In this document: piece after piece, positions 26,232-35,220 of the stretch | How positions within the stretch are numbered: the stretch's first letter is position 1 | Layout of the letters: each line of letters opens with the position of its first letter | DNA from: an uncultured Phycicoccus sp. | GTDB taxonomy: Bacteria; Actinomycetota; Actinomycetes; Actinomycetales; Dermatophilaceae | Assembly (NCBI RefSeq): GCF_947495705.1 | Contig: NZ_CANLZR010000001.1 | Span: forward strand, 310,001-374,000 | Direction of reading: 5' to 3' | DNA length: 64,000 nucleotides | Program-made: the position numbers and the translations under genes | Notes under the pieces: model-generated | What the model was told of the DNA's origin: nothing | The model's input: the letters and a program-made list of their open reading frames with translations, nothing else | Databases searched by the model: none

Positions 26232-27809
26232 CTACGGGCGGCCGACCTCGTCCTCGCGACGGGCGTCGGCCTCCCGGTCGGTGACGTCGTAGCCCTCGGT
26301 CTCGGGGTGCGCGCCGTGCATGCCGCGGGACAGCGCGTACTCCTCCTCGGGGGAGAACACGAGGTGGTGCCGGCCGCGGATCGCGAAGTAGGCGAGGCCG
26401 ATCGCGAAGAAGACCGCGACGCCGACGATGACCGAGCGATAGTCCGGGTTGAACGGCAGGATGATGAGCGTCCCGAACGAGATGACCCCCGCGGCGACGG
26501 CCCCGCCGACCCCGACCGGGCTGCGGTACGGCCGCTCGGCGGTCGGGAAGTTCCGGCGCAGCAGCACGAAGGCGACCATCTGCAGCACGTAGGAGATGAC
26601 CGCGCCGAAGACCGCGATGTTGAGCAGCTGCCCGGCCACCACGACCGTCGCGTCGTAGGCGCTCTCGCCCGGCTCGTTGCGCAGCAGCGTCAGGAGCACG
26701 ACGAGGAAGACGCCGATGGTGGCCCCGGCGAGCAGCGCCACGTAGGGGACCTTGCGGCTGCCGGTGAGGGACAGGGCCTTGGGGTAGTAGCCGGCCCGCG
26801 ACAGCGAGTACAGGTTGCGCCCGGCCGCGAACATGATCCCCTGGAAGGACGCGACGAGACCGGCGAGCGCGAACAGGGCGAGCAGCGAGGCGATGCTGCT
26901 GTTGGGGAAGATGGCCCGGAAGCCGTCCAGGATCGGCTCGCCGCTGCCCGAGATCTTCTCGGCGCCGACGACGCCGGGGTTGAGGACGAGGACGAGGAAG
27001 GCCGTCGTGAGCAGGGTGAACATGCCCATGAGCGAGCCGCGCGGGATGTCCTTCTGCGGCGTGTGCGTCTCCTCGGCCGCCAGGGGGAGCTCCTCGATGC
27101 CGAGGAAGAACCAGATGGCGAAGGGCAGGGCGGCGAGCACGCCGCCGGTGCCGAACGGCAGGAAGCTGCCGTCGCCGACGTCGAAGAGGTTGTCGAACGA
27201 GAACTTCCCCGAGGTCACCGCCAGCACGGAGAAGAGCGCCAGGACCGCCAGGGAGATGACCGCGATGACGACCGCGAACTTGAACGACGCCGCGGCGCCG
27301 GCGGAGTTCAGGCCGACGAAGATGACGTAGAAGACGATGACCCACAGCCACAACGGCATCGAGAAGCCGATGAGGTCCTGGGTGATGGCATCGGCGTAGG
27401 TGCCGGCGAACACGCCCACCACCGCCGTCGTGATGACGTACTCGATGGACTCGGCCAGCCCCGTGACGAAGCCGCCCCACGGGCCCATCGCCGACCGGGC
27501 GAAGGAGTAGGCGCCCCCGGTGTGCGGCATGGCCGCCGACATCTCGGCGATGGAGTAGACCATGAGCAGGTACATGAGGCCGATGACGACCGTGGCGATG
27601 AGCATGCCGCCCCACCCGGCCTCGCCGATGCCGAGGTTCCAGCCGGAGAAGTCGCCGGAGATGACCGCGGCCACCCCGAGCGCCCAGAGCGACCACGCGC
27701 CCGCATGGCGGGTGAGCCCACGCTGCTCGAAGTAGCTCGCGTCGGCGTGGGCGTAGGTGACGCCCGAGGTGGTGCGGGCGGGCCGACCGCCCGAGGGGTT
27801 CTGCGACAC
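26232..27809 (-). CDS. APC-family permease, ethanolamine-permease-like
   Basis: A 525-residue amino-acid/polyamine/organocation permease with about twelve membrane helices. The N-terminal region (G-V-A-A-V-I-S-G-D-F-S-G-W-N, then Y-S-I-A-E-M-S-A-A-M-P-H-T-G-G-A-Y-S-F) is close to the ethanolamine permease subgroup, as I recall it. The W-F-F-L-G-I-E-E-L-P-L-A-A-E-E block is another subgroup feature. The GTG at 27809 follows GAGAGGA on the minus strand and gives a family-like N-terminus; the frame stays open far upstream but lacks domain content there. It is divergent from the GntR-led cluster, implying import of the amine that cluster degrades. Confidence 0.82.
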   Translation of the reverse strand: MSQNPSGGRPARTTSGVTYAHADASYFEQRGLTRHAGAWSLWALGVAAVISGDFSGWNLGIGEAGWGGMLIATVVIGLMYLLMVYSIAEMSAAMPHTGGAYSFARSAMGPWGGFVTGLAESIEYVITTAVVGVFAGTYADAITQDLIGFSMPLWLWVIVFYVIFVGLNSAGAAASFKFAVVIAVISLAVLALFSVLAVTSGKFSFDNLFDVGDGSFLPFGTGGVLAALPFAIWFFLGIEELPLAAEETHTPQKDIPRGSLMGMFTLLTTAFLVLVLNPGVVGAEKISGSGEPILDGFRAIFPNSSIASLLALFALAGLVASFQGIMFAAGRNLYSLSRAGYYPKALSLTGSRKVPYVALLAGATIGVFLVVLLTLLRNEPGESAYDATVVVAGQLLNIAVFGAVISYVLQMVAFVLLRRNFPTAERPYRSPVGVGGAVAAGVISFGTLIILPFNPDYRSVIVGVAVFFAIGLAYFAIRGRHHLVFSPEEEYALSRGMHGAHPETEGYDVTDREADARREDEVGRP

Positions 27810-28013
27810 GCTGACCGTCCTCTCGTCAGGGCCACGGCCCGCCGGGCCGGGGTGCGGCCGTGGGGCGCCGATCACCGTCGGACGGTGCACGACTGGGCCG
27901 AACTTTTCGGAGGTTAGACCCGCCAGGCGGCTCTCGTCCATAGGTTGAGCGCGACAAAGGTGTGGACTCGCACCATTTGACAGCGGTACCGGCCGCGCCG
28001 GAGACTCACGCCC

Positions 28014-28742
28014 ATGACCGCGCAGCCGCACCTGCAGCTCGTCGAGACGGTGCTGCGTCCGGCGCGCGGGACCAACGTCTTCGAGTCCACGGTGGAGCAG
28101 CTCGCGACGGCGATCCGGCTCGGGGTGCTCGTCGACGGCGACCACCTGCCGCCCGAGCGCGAGCTCGCGGACCGGCTCGGGGTCGCCCGCAACACCCTGC
28201 GCGACGCCATCGCCGCGCTCCGTGACGCGGGGTTGGTCCAGACCCGCCGCGGCCGCGGCGGGGGCACCGTCGTCACCTACGCCGGGCCGTCGGTCGCCCC
28301 GGCCGAGGGGCCGCGCCCCCGGGTGGGGATCGCCCTCGCCGACGCCCTCGACTTCCGACGGGTCGTCGAGCCGGGGGCCGCCCGCCTCGCCGCGCTCCAG
28401 CCGATCAGCGGGGAGCAGCGGGCCGGGCTCGTGGCGGCCGTCCAGGACGTCCGCGCCGCGGACGGCGACAGCGCCCATCGGCTGGCCGACAGCCGGCTGC
28501 ACCTGGCGATCGCGACCGCCTCGGGGTCGCCGATGCTCGTCGAGGCGGTGACCCGGGCCCAGTCCGCGCTCGGCGAGCTGCTCGCGGCGATCCCCGTCCT
28601 GCGCACGAACATCCAGCACTCCCACGACCAGCACGACGCCATCGTCGATGCCATCCTGTGCGGGGCGGCCGACGCGGCCCGCTCGGCCATGGAGGAGCAC
28701 TGCGACGCGACGTCGGCGCTGCTGCGTGGCTTCATCGGATGA
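28014..28742 (+). CDS. FadR-type GntR transcriptional regulator
   Basis: A 242-residue regulator with an N-terminal winged helix-turn-helix and a C-terminal FCD ligand domain. The DNA-binding part shows L-P-P-E-R-E-L-A-D-R-L-G-V-A-R-N-T-L-R-D-A-I-A-A-L at residues ~43-67, the GntR signature. The FCD part has E-P-G-A-A-R-L-A and metal-type histidines in H-R-L-A-D-S-R-L-H, H-S-H-D-Q-H and E-E-H-C. TTGACA (27977-27982) and GAGACT (28001-28006), with 18-base spacing, end seven bases before the ATG, suggesting a leaderless start. It lies between the permease and the ligase gene and is the likely local regulator, with the amine or a gamma-glutamyl product as inducer (inference). Confidence 0.88.
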   Translation: MTAQPHLQLVETVLRPARGTNVFESTVEQLATAIRLGVLVDGDHLPPERELADRLGVARNTLRDAIAALRDAGLVQTRRGRGGGTVVTYAGPSVAPAEGPRPRVGIALADALDFRRVVEPGAARLAALQPISGEQRAGLVAAVQDVRAADGDSAHRLADSRLHLAIATASGSPMLVEAVTRAQSALGELLAAIPVLRTNIQHSHDQHDAIVDAILCGAADAARSAMEEHCDATSALLRGFIG

Positions 28743-28756
28743 CCGGGAGGACGACC

Positions 28757-30142
28757 ATGCCGAGCTCCATCCACCGCGGCGGACCGCCACAGCTGACCCT
28801 CGAGCAGCTGCGCGCCGACATCGCCGACGGCACGGTCGACACCGTCATCGTCGCGTTCACCGACATGCAGGGCCGGCTCCAGGGCAAGCGGCTCCACGGC
28901 GCGTACTTCCTCGACCACGTCCTCGAGGCGGGCACCGAGGGGTGCAACTACCTGCTCGCCGTCGACGTCGACATGAACACCGTCGGCGGGTACGCGATCT
29001 CGTCCTGGGAACGCGGCTACGGCGACATGTTCTTCGACATCGACCTCGACACCCTGCGCCGCACCCCGGGGCACCCGGCCTCGGTGACGATCCAGAGCGA
29101 TCTCTCGTGGCTCGACGGCACCGGCGAGGTGCTCCAGTCACCCCGCAGCATCCTCAAGCGGCAGGTCGCCGCCGCCGCCGACGGGGGCTGGGCCGCCTAC
29201 GCCGGCACCGAGCTCGAGTTCATCCTCTTCGAGGACTCCTACGAGCAGGCCTGGGACCGCCGCTACCAGGGGCTCACCGGCGCCAACCGCTACAACGTCG
29301 ACTACTCCATCCTCGGCGGCAGCAAGGTCGAGCCCGTGCTGCGCGAGGTGCGCAACGAGATGTACCGCGCGGGGATGACCGTCGAGTCGGCCAAGGGCGA
29401 GTGCAACTTCGGGCAGCACGAGATCGGGTTCCTCTTCGACGACGTGCTCCGCACCTGCGACAACCACACCGTCTACAAGACGGGGGCCAAGGAGATCGCG
29501 GCCCGGCACGGCCAGTCCCTGACGTTCATGGCGAAGTTCGACGAGCGCGAGGGCAACTCGTGCCACATCCACCTGTCGCTGCGGGGCACCGACGGCGCCG
29601 TGGTCTTCGCCGACGACGAGCGCGAGGGGGGCCGGTCCGCGCTGTTCGACCACTTCATGGCCGGGATCCTCGCCACGATGCGCGAGCTCACGTACTTCTA
29701 CGCGCCGAACATCAACTCCTACAAGCGGTTCGCCGCCGGGTCCTTCGCGCCCACCGCGGTGGCCTGGGGCACCGACAACCGGACCTGCGCGCTGCGCGTC
29801 GTCGGGCACGGCGCGGGGCTGCGGGTCGAGAACCGGGTCCCCGGCGGCGACGTCAACCCCTACCTCGCGGTGGCGGCCATGATGGCCGGCGGGCTCCACG
29901 GCATCCGGGAGCAGCTGGCCCTGCCGCCGAGATGCGACGGCAACGCCTACGTCGGTGACTACGACCACGTCCCGACGACGCTCGCGCAGGCCCGCGACCT
30001 GCTCGCCACGAGCGAGGTCGCGCGGGCCGCGTTCGGCGACGAGGTCGTCGACCACTACGTCAACGCCGCCGACGTCGAGATCGCCGCGTTCGACGCCGCG
30101 GTCACCGACTGGGAGCGGGTCCGAGGATTCGAGAGGTTGTGA
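28757..30142 (+). CDS. Glutamine-synthetase-like gamma-glutamyl-amine ligase
   Basis: A 461-residue ATP-dependent ligase of the glutamine synthetase superfamily (PuuA / GlnA3-GlnA4 group), expected to join glutamate to an amine such as ethanolamine or a polyamine. Visible blocks: F-T-D-M-Q-G-R-L-Q-G-K-R near residue 34, Y-A-G-T-E-L-E-F-I-L-F (metal glutamates), G-N-S-C-H-I-H-L-S-L in place of the ammonia-type N-G-S-G-M-H-x-H, and the R-V-E-N-R-V-P-G-G-D-V-N-P-Y end block. GGGAGG precedes the ATG at 28757; another ATG at 28739 overlaps the regulator stop. Genes for permease, ALDH, SDR and gamma-glutamyl hydrolase nearby argue strongly against housekeeping glutamine synthesis. Confidence 0.85.
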   Translation: MPSSIHRGGPPQLTLEQLRADIADGTVDTVIVAFTDMQGRLQGKRLHGAYFLDHVLEAGTEGCNYLLAVDVDMNTVGGYAISSWERGYGDMFFDIDLDTLRRTPGHPASVTIQSDLSWLDGTGEVLQSPRSILKRQVAAAADGGWAAYAGTELEFILFEDSYEQAWDRRYQGLTGANRYNVDYSILGGSKVEPVLREVRNEMYRAGMTVESAKGECNFGQHEIGFLFDDVLRTCDNHTVYKTGAKEIAARHGQSLTFMAKFDEREGNSCHIHLSLRGTDGAVVFADDEREGGRSALFDHFMAGILATMRELTYFYAPNINSYKRFAAGSFAPTAVAWGTDNRTCALRVVGHGAGLRVENRVPGGDVNPYLAVAAMMAGGLHGIREQLALPPRCDGNAYVGDYDHVPTTLAQARDLLATSEVARAAFGDEVVDHYVNAADVEIAAFDAAVTDWERVRGFERL

Positions 30143-30152
30143 GCACCCCACG

Positions 30153-31538
30153 ATGAGCACCACCACGCACGACGTCATCGACCCCGCCACCGAGGAGGTC
30201 GTCACGACGATCGACCTCGCGGGGGTCGAGCAGACCGACGCCGCCGTCGCCCGCGCCGTCGAGGTCGGTCCCGCCTGGCGCGCCGTGAGCCCGGCGGACC
30301 GCGGCATGCTCCTGCGCCGGTTCGCCGACGCCGTCGAGGAGCACCGCGAGGAGCTGGCGCGGCTCGAGGTCCGCAACGCCGGGCACACCATCGGCAACGC
30401 CCGCTGGGAGGCGGGCAACGTCGTCGATGTCCTGCGCTACTACGCGGCCGCCCCGGAACGTCTGTTCGGGCGGCAGATCCCCGTGGCCGGCGGGCTCGAC
30501 GTGACGTTCAAGGAGCCGCTCGGCGTCGTCGGGATCATCGTGCCGTGGAACTTCCCGATGCCGATCATGGGCTGGGGGATGGCCCCCGCGCTGGCCGCCG
30601 GCAACACCGTCGTCCTCAAGCCGGCCGAGCTCACCCCCCTCACCGCCATGCGGATCGGCGAGCTGGCCCTCGAGGCCGGGATCCCCGAGGGCGTCCTCAC
30701 CGTGCTGCCCGGCGCGGGCCGGGTCGTGGGCGGGCGCTTCGTCACCCACCCCGACGTCCGCAAGGTCTGCTTCACCGGCTCGACCGCCGTGGGCCAGGGG
30801 ATCATGCGCGGGGCCGCCGAGCACCTCAAGCGGGTGACGCTCGAGCTCGGCGGGAAGTCGGCCAACATCGTCTTCGCCGACGCCGACCTCGACAAGGCCG
30901 CCGCCGCCGCCCCGATGGGCTTCCTCGACAACGCCGGCCAGGACTGCTGCGCCCGGACCCGGATCCTCGTCCAGCGCTCGGTGTACGACGCGTTCATGGA
31001 GCGGTTCGAGACCGCGCTCCAGGACGTCGTGGTCGGCGACCCCGGCGACGAGGCCACCCAGATGGGCCCGCTCGTCAGCGCCCGCCAGCGCGAGACGGTG
31101 CGCGGCTACGTCGACGGCACCGGCGGGCACGACGCCGTCGACGTCGCCTTCCGCGGCACGGCCCCCGAAGGGGCCGGCTGGTGGTACCCGCCGACCGTCG
31201 TCCTCCCGGGCGGCACCCAGGACCGGATCTGGCACGAAGAGGTGTTCGGGCCGGTCGTGGCGGTGCTGCCGTTCGAGGACGAGGCGGACGCCGTCGCCAA
31301 GGCGAACGACACGGCGTACGGCCTCGCCGGCTCCATCTGGACCCGGGACGTCGGGCGGGCGCTGCGCGTCGCGCGCGGCGTCGAGGCCGGCAACCTCTCG
31401 GTCAACAGCAACAGCGCGGTGCGCTACGCCACCCCGTTCGGCGGGTTCAAGGCGAGCGGGCTCGGCCGCGAGCTCGGGCCGGACGCCCTGGACGCGTTCA
31501 CCGAGGTGAAGAACGTCTTCATCTCCACCGACGACTGA
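30153..31538 (+). CDS. NAD(P)-dependent aldehyde dehydrogenase
   Basis: A 461-residue ALDH superfamily enzyme. The cofactor region contains I-V-P-W-N-F-P-M and K-P-A-E-L-T-P-L-T-A. The catalytic Glu is in T-L-E-L-G-G-K-S-A-N, and the nucleophilic Cys is in N-A-G-Q-D-C-C-A-R-T-R, where two adjacent cysteines occur. In the Puu and ethanolamine routes an ALDH oxidises the gamma-glutamylated aldehyde, which is the role I infer. The ATG at 30153 lies ten bases after the ligase stop, so the genes are co-transcribed. The length is slightly short for the family (usually ~480-500) because the N-terminus is trimmed. Confidence 0.88.
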   Translation: MSTTTHDVIDPATEEVVTTIDLAGVEQTDAAVARAVEVGPAWRAVSPADRGMLLRRFADAVEEHREELARLEVRNAGHTIGNARWEAGNVVDVLRYYAAAPERLFGRQIPVAGGLDVTFKEPLGVVGIIVPWNFPMPIMGWGMAPALAAGNTVVLKPAELTPLTAMRIGELALEAGIPEGVLTVLPGAGRVVGGRFVTHPDVRKVCFTGSTAVGQGIMRGAAEHLKRVTLELGGKSANIVFADADLDKAAAAAPMGFLDNAGQDCCARTRILVQRSVYDAFMERFETALQDVVVGDPGDEATQMGPLVSARQRETVRGYVDGTGGHDAVDVAFRGTAPEGAGWWYPPTVVLPGGTQDRIWHEEVFGPVVAVLPFEDEADAVAKANDTAYGLAGSIWTRDVGRALRVARGVEAGNLSVNSNSAVRYATPFGGFKASGLGRELGPDALDAFTEVKNVFISTDD

Positions 31539-31594
31539 CCGTCGCGGACCACTCACCCCACCCACCCCACCAACCCACCAACCAAGGAGTCACC

Positions 31595-32362
31595 GTGGCA
31601 GGCAGGATCGCGGGCAAGGTCGCCGTCGTCACCGGCGGATGCTCGGGCATCGGGCTGGCGACCGTCCGCCGGTTCGCGCAGGAGGGGGCGAGCGTCGTCG
31701 TCGCCGACCTCGCCGACGACACCGGCGAGGCGCTCGCGGCCGAGATCGGCGGCACCTACGTCCACTGCGACGTCGCCGACAAGGCGGACGTCGACCGGCT
31801 CTTCGCGACGGCGCTCGAGCGGTACGGCCGGGTCGACATCGCCTTCAACAACGCGGGGATCAGCCCGCCCGAGGACGACTCGATCCTCGACACCGACCTC
31901 GAGGCCTGGCGCCGGGTGCAGGAGATCAACCTCACCTCGGTCTACCTCTGCTGCAAGGCCGTGCTGCCGATCATGATCGAGCAGGGCTCCGGCTCGATCA
32001 TCAACACCGCCAGCTTCGTCGCGGTCATGGGGGCCGCCACCTCCCAGATCAGCTACTCGGCGTCCAAGGGCGGCGTGCTGTCGATGACCCGCGAGCTCGG
32101 GGTGCAGTTCGCCCGGCAGGGGGTGCGCGTCAACGCCCTGTGCCCGGGGCCGGTCAACACCCCGCTGCTCCAGGAGCTCTTCGCCTCCGACCCGGAGCGG
32201 GCGGACCGGCGGCTCGTCCACGTCCCGATGGGGCGCTTCGGCGAGCCGGAGGAGATGGCCAACGCCGTGCTGTTCCTCGCCTCCGACGAGTCGAGCTTCA
32301 TGACGGCGTCGACGTTCCTCGTCGACGGCGGCATCTCGGGCGCCTACGTCACGCCCCTGTGA
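31595..32362 (+). CDS. SDR oxidoreductase (putative alcohol dehydrogenase step)
   Basis: A 255-residue classical SDR. Cofactor motif V-V-T-G-G-C-S-G-I-G-L-A near residue 10, F-N-N-A-G-I-S in the middle, catalytic Ser in the N-T-A-S-F-V-A block, and Y-S-A-S-K-G-G for Tyr/Lys. The C-terminal segment L-V-D-G-G-I-S-G-A-Y is typical. The GTG at 31595 follows an AAGGAG ribosome site; an AC-rich stretch fills the gap after the ALDH gene. In E. coli Puu the corresponding position is a flavin amine oxidase (PuuB). A dehydrogenase instead fits oxidation of an alcohol such as gamma-glutamyl-ethanolamide (inference). Confidence 0.86.
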   Translation: MAGRIAGKVAVVTGGCSGIGLATVRRFAQEGASVVVADLADDTGEALAAEIGGTYVHCDVADKADVDRLFATALERYGRVDIAFNNAGISPPEDDSILDTDLEAWRRVQEINLTSVYLCCKAVLPIMIEQGSGSIINTASFVAVMGAATSQISYSASKGGVLSMTRELGVQFARQGVRVNALCPGPVNTPLLQELFASDPERADRRLVHVPMGRFGEPEEMANAVLFLASDESSFMTASTFLVDGGISGAYVTPL

Positions 32363-32369
32363 GGCGTCG

Positions 32370-33125
32370 ATGAGCGCCCGGCCCGTCGTCGGCATCACGT
32401 CCTACGTCGAGGACATCGACCGCGCGCCGTGGGTCGGCCAGCGCAGCGCCGTGCTGCCGCACCGGTACGTCGCGCAGGTCGAGGCCGCCGGCGGCATCGC
32501 GGTGGTGCTGCCGCCGCGGCCGGACGTCGACGACGACCTGGCCCGAGCGGTGCTCGCCCGGGTCGACGCCCTCGTCATCGCCGGCGGTGCGGACCTGCAG
32601 GCGGGCCTGTACGGCGAGCCGGCCCACCCGTCCTCGCAGGCGCCCCGTCCGGACCGGGACGCGTGGGAGACCGCCCTCGTCCGGGCGGCCGAGGCCCAGG
32701 ACGTGCCGGCGCTCGGCATCTGTCGTGGGATGCAGGTGATGGCCGTCGCGACCGGCGGGCGTCTCGTGCAGCACCTGCCCGACGAGGTCGGGCACGACGC
32801 GCACAGCCCACGCCTCGGGGTCTACACCTCACACCACGTGACCCCGGTGGCCGGGACGAGCCTCGCGCGGATCGTCGGCGACGGGCCGCTCGACGTCCCG
32901 ACGTACCACCACCAGGCGGTCGTGCCCGAGAGCATCGCCGGCAGTGGCTGGGTGCCCGCGGCGTGGCACGAGGACGGCACGCTCGAGGCGATGGAGTGGC
33001 CCGCGGCGCGCTTCCGGCTCGCCGTCCAGTGGCATGCCGAGGAGGCCGAGGGCGCGGAGCTCTTCGCGGCTCTCGTCAGCGCCGCTGCCGACGCTGCTGC
33101 CGACGGGGCGCGCGGACGGCCCTGA
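32370..33125 (+). CDS. Class I glutamine amidotransferase-like gamma-glutamyl hydrolase (PuuD family)
   Basis: A 251-residue peptidase C26 enzyme expected to remove the gamma-glutamyl group from the oxidised product. The nucleophile is Cys118 in A-L-G-I-C-R-G-M-Q. The catalytic His-Glu pair is in A-V-Q-W-H-A-E-E, where families usually have Q-W-H-P-E. The N-terminal V-V-G-I-T-S-Y and A-G-G-A-D block match PuuD-type enzymes. It begins seven bases after the SDR stop and is the last gene of the cluster. Its 3' end overlaps the convergent hypothetical gene by 50 bases. The exact substrate depends on the amine used by the pathway. Confidence 0.85.
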   Translation: MSARPVVGITSYVEDIDRAPWVGQRSAVLPHRYVAQVEAAGGIAVVLPPRPDVDDDLARAVLARVDALVIAGGADLQAGLYGEPAHPSSQAPRPDRDAWETALVRAAEAQDVPALGICRGMQVMAVATGGRLVQHLPDEVGHDAHSPRLGVYTSHHVTPVAGTSLARIVGDGPLDVPTYHHQAVVPESIAGSGWVPAAWHEDGTLEAMEWPAARFRLAVQWHAEEAEGAELFAALVSAAADAAADGARGRP

Positions 33126-33951
33126 CGGTCTCGGGCCAGCGGAGCCGGCCGGCGGGCGTCGAGGTGAGCCCGGACCCCCGGGTCAGGCCGCGCGCGGCCA
33201 GCCCCTCGCGCACGTCGTCCCGGTGGGCGGCCGAGCCGGCGAGGCGCTCGGCGATAGCCGACGGGTCCTCGTGGTCGGTGTGCGGGAGGCCCTCGTCACG
33301 GAGCGCCCCGAGGACCTCGGGCTGGGGGAGGAGCCGGCGGCCGTGGACGGGCAGGCTCAGGACCCCGCCGCTCGCCTCGTACACGTGGTACCGCGCGGGA
33401 CGCAGCCCCCCGGCCAGCACGAGCGGGTAGCGCGTCCCGGTGAGCTCGACCCGGTCGTAGTGGGGCTCGGTGGCGTCGATGGCGGCGAGCTGGTGGTCGT
33501 CGAGCAGCTGGAGGACGACCGGAGTGCGGGCGCGGGACCGGTGCACGGGCGCGGCCGGCACGTAGCCGCCGCGGGAGACGTAGGCGGTGTGCCCGACCGC
33601 CAGGTGGCGCACCACCCCGGTCAGGAGCGGCACGACAACGCCGATGCCGCGGCGGGTCAGCTTGTGGCGGACGACCGATGCGACGGCGTTGGACCCCACG
33701 GCGAGGACCGGCGTCCGCTCCGCGAGCGGGGTGGCGCCCAGCCGGCCCAGGAGCCGGTCCAGGGAGTCGGGCCCGGCGCCGGGCGGCAGGTCGCACCGGG
33801 CGCAGCCGTCGGAGCGGGCGGAGCCGAGGGAACGGGACGGCCGCGGGCGGACGGTGTGCGCGCAGTCCCCGACGACCAGGCGTGGCCCGGGAACGGGCAC
33901 GCCGGGGTAGGCGAGGGGGGTGCGGGTCAGGTCGCCGCCGTGGTCGCTCAT
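33076..33951 (-). CDS. Hypothetical protein with CxxC pair
   Basis: A 291-residue protein I cannot place confidently. Seen: a C-A-R-C pair near residue 45, a P-V-L-A-V-G-S-N-A-V-A-S segment at about residue 80, V-V-L-Q-L-L-D-D-H-Q-L-A-A-I-D-A-T-E-P-H-Y, and a Y-P-L-V-L-A-G-G block. The G-S-N start and later arrangement faintly recall gamma-glutamylcyclotransferase-like folds, but this is a weak resemblance. The tail is Arg-rich and overlaps the end of the gamma-glutamyl hydrolase gene by 50 bases. The ATG at 33951 is chosen; ATGs at 33963 and 33987 are alternatives. It may be unrelated to the amine cluster. Confidence 0.6.
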   Translation of the reverse strand: MSDHGGDLTRTPLAYPGVPVPGPRLVVGDCAHTVRPRPSRSLGSARSDGCARCDLPPGAGPDSLDRLLGRLGATPLAERTPVLAVGSNAVASVVRHKLTRRGIGVVVPLLTGVVRHLAVGHTAYVSRGGYVPAAPVHRSRARTPVVLQLLDDHQLAAIDATEPHYDRVELTGTRYPLVLAGGLRPARYHVYEASGGVLSLPVHGRRLLPQPEVLGALRDEGLPHTDHEDPSAIAERLAGSAAHRDDVREGLAARGLTRGSGLTSTPAGRLRWPETVRAVRAPRRQQRRQRR

Positions 33952-34036
33952 CGACCGCTCCATGCGTTGGGGGGGGTGTCGTCCCACTCATCAGGATACG
34001 CGCTGGCGCTCGATCGCCCTGGGGGAGAATGCGTGC

Positions 34037-35161
34037 ATGAGCAGGATCAACAGGCTGGCCGTGGCCGCCGGGGCCGCGAGCGCCCTCGGCGCGCTCGCCG
34101 CGGCCGGGCGCGGGATCGGCGCCGCGATGGGGGCCCGGCCGGACGGGGCCCGCCTCGAGCGGATGCGCAGGTCGCCGCAGTACCGCGCGGGGGCCTTCCA
34201 CAACAGGCGCCGCGGCGTCGCCACGCTTCCCGCGACCCAGCGCGAGATCCTGGAGCGGTACCGGGCCAACACCGAGACGCGCCGCCCACCCGGGCCCATC
34301 CCCGTCGTCAGCGCGCACCGCGAGCCGGCCGCCAGCGGCCTGCACGTCACCTGGTTCGGCCACGCGAGCTGCCTCGTCGAGATCGACGGGGTCCGGCTGC
34401 TGCTGGACCCGGTGTGGAGCGAGCGGTGCTCCCCGAGCCAGCACGTCGGCCCGCGCCGCCTCCACGCGACGCCGGTGTCCCTCGAGCGGCTCGGCCGCGT
34501 CGATGCGGTCGTCATCTCGCACGACCACTACGACCACCTCGACATGGCGACCATCCAGACCCTCGCCGACACCACGGACGCGGTCTTCGTCGTGCCGCTC
34601 GGCGTCGGCGCCCACCTCGACGTGTGGGGCGTGCCGAGCCGCCGGGTGGTCGAGCGCGACTGGGGGGAGTCCCACGACGTCGGCCCGGTCCGGGTCACGG
34701 CGGTCGAGGCCCAGCACTTCTCGGGCCGGGGCCTGCGCCGCGACGGCACGCTGTGGGCGTCCTGGGTCCTCGCGTCGCCGGGCGGCACGGTCTTCTTCAG
34801 CGGCGACACCGGCTACTTCGACGGGTACGCGCAGATCGCGGCCGACCACGGGCCGTTCGACGTCTCGCTCATGGCGGTCGGCGCGTACGACCAGGCCTGG
34901 CGCGACATCCACCTCGACCCGGAGGAGGCCGTCCGGGCCACGGCCGAGCTCGACGGCGGGCTGCTCGTCCCGATCCACTGGTGCACCTTCGTCCTCGCCC
35001 CGCACCCGTGGGCGGAGCCGGTCCAGCGTCTGCTCACGGCGGCGACCGCGGCCGGGGTCCCGGTCGTCGTGCCCCGGGTCGGCGACCGGCTCGACGTGGC
35101 CGCACCGCCGCCGCTCGAGCCGTGGTGGGAGGCCGTCGCGGCGCCGGTGCCGGTGCGCTGA
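34037..35161 (+). CDS. Metallo-beta-lactamase-fold hydrolase (NAPE-PLD/UlaG-like)
   Basis: A 374-residue MBL-fold protein. The metal motif is S-H-D-H-Y-D-H-L-D at residues 161-169, preceded by W-F-G-H-A-S and L-L-L-D-P-V-W. Later ligands are in Q-H-F-S-G-R-G, F-S-G-D-T-G-Y-F and P-I-H-W-C-T-F. This order matches NAPE-phospholipase-D-like or UlaG-like hydrolases. The first ~35 residues are Ala/Gly-rich and could be a signal or membrane anchor. GAGAAT at 34025-34030 ends six bases before the ATG, suggesting a leaderless start. Family members cleave phosphodiester or lactone substrates; the specific one here is unknown. Confidence 0.82.
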   Translation: MSRINRLAVAAGAASALGALAAAGRGIGAAMGARPDGARLERMRRSPQYRAGAFHNRRRGVATLPATQREILERYRANTETRRPPGPIPVVSAHREPAASGLHVTWFGHASCLVEIDGVRLLLDPVWSERCSPSQHVGPRRLHATPVSLERLGRVDAVVISHDHYDHLDMATIQTLADTTDAVFVVPLGVGAHLDVWGVPSRRVVERDWGESHDVGPVRVTAVEAQHFSGRGLRRDGTLWASWVLASPGGTVFFSGDTGYFDGYAQIAADHGPFDVSLMAVGAYDQAWRDIHLDPEEAVRATAELDGGLLVPIHWCTFVLAPHPWAEPVQRLLTAATAAGVPVVVPRVGDRLDVAAPPPLEPWWEAVAAPVPVR

Positions 35162-35220
35162 CCCGGCCACGATGTGGACACGTCGTGCTCGCACACCCCG
35201 GCGCGTGCGACCCTGGGCGG

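Noticed and set aside
27959-27974. GGTG-N8-CACC as GntR operator in the amine cluster
   Set aside because: Only four bases per arm and overlapping the -35; too weak to list as a site.
33296-35194. 632-codon minus-strand frame overlapping the MBL-fold gene
   Set aside because: Only its opposite strand carries conserved metal motifs; this frame is a GC-skew shadow.
35175-35214. TGGACA (35175-35180) as -35 for the cimA leader promoter
   Set aside because: 28 bases from the -10 candidate GACCCT; spacing is not workable, so only the -10 is mentioned.
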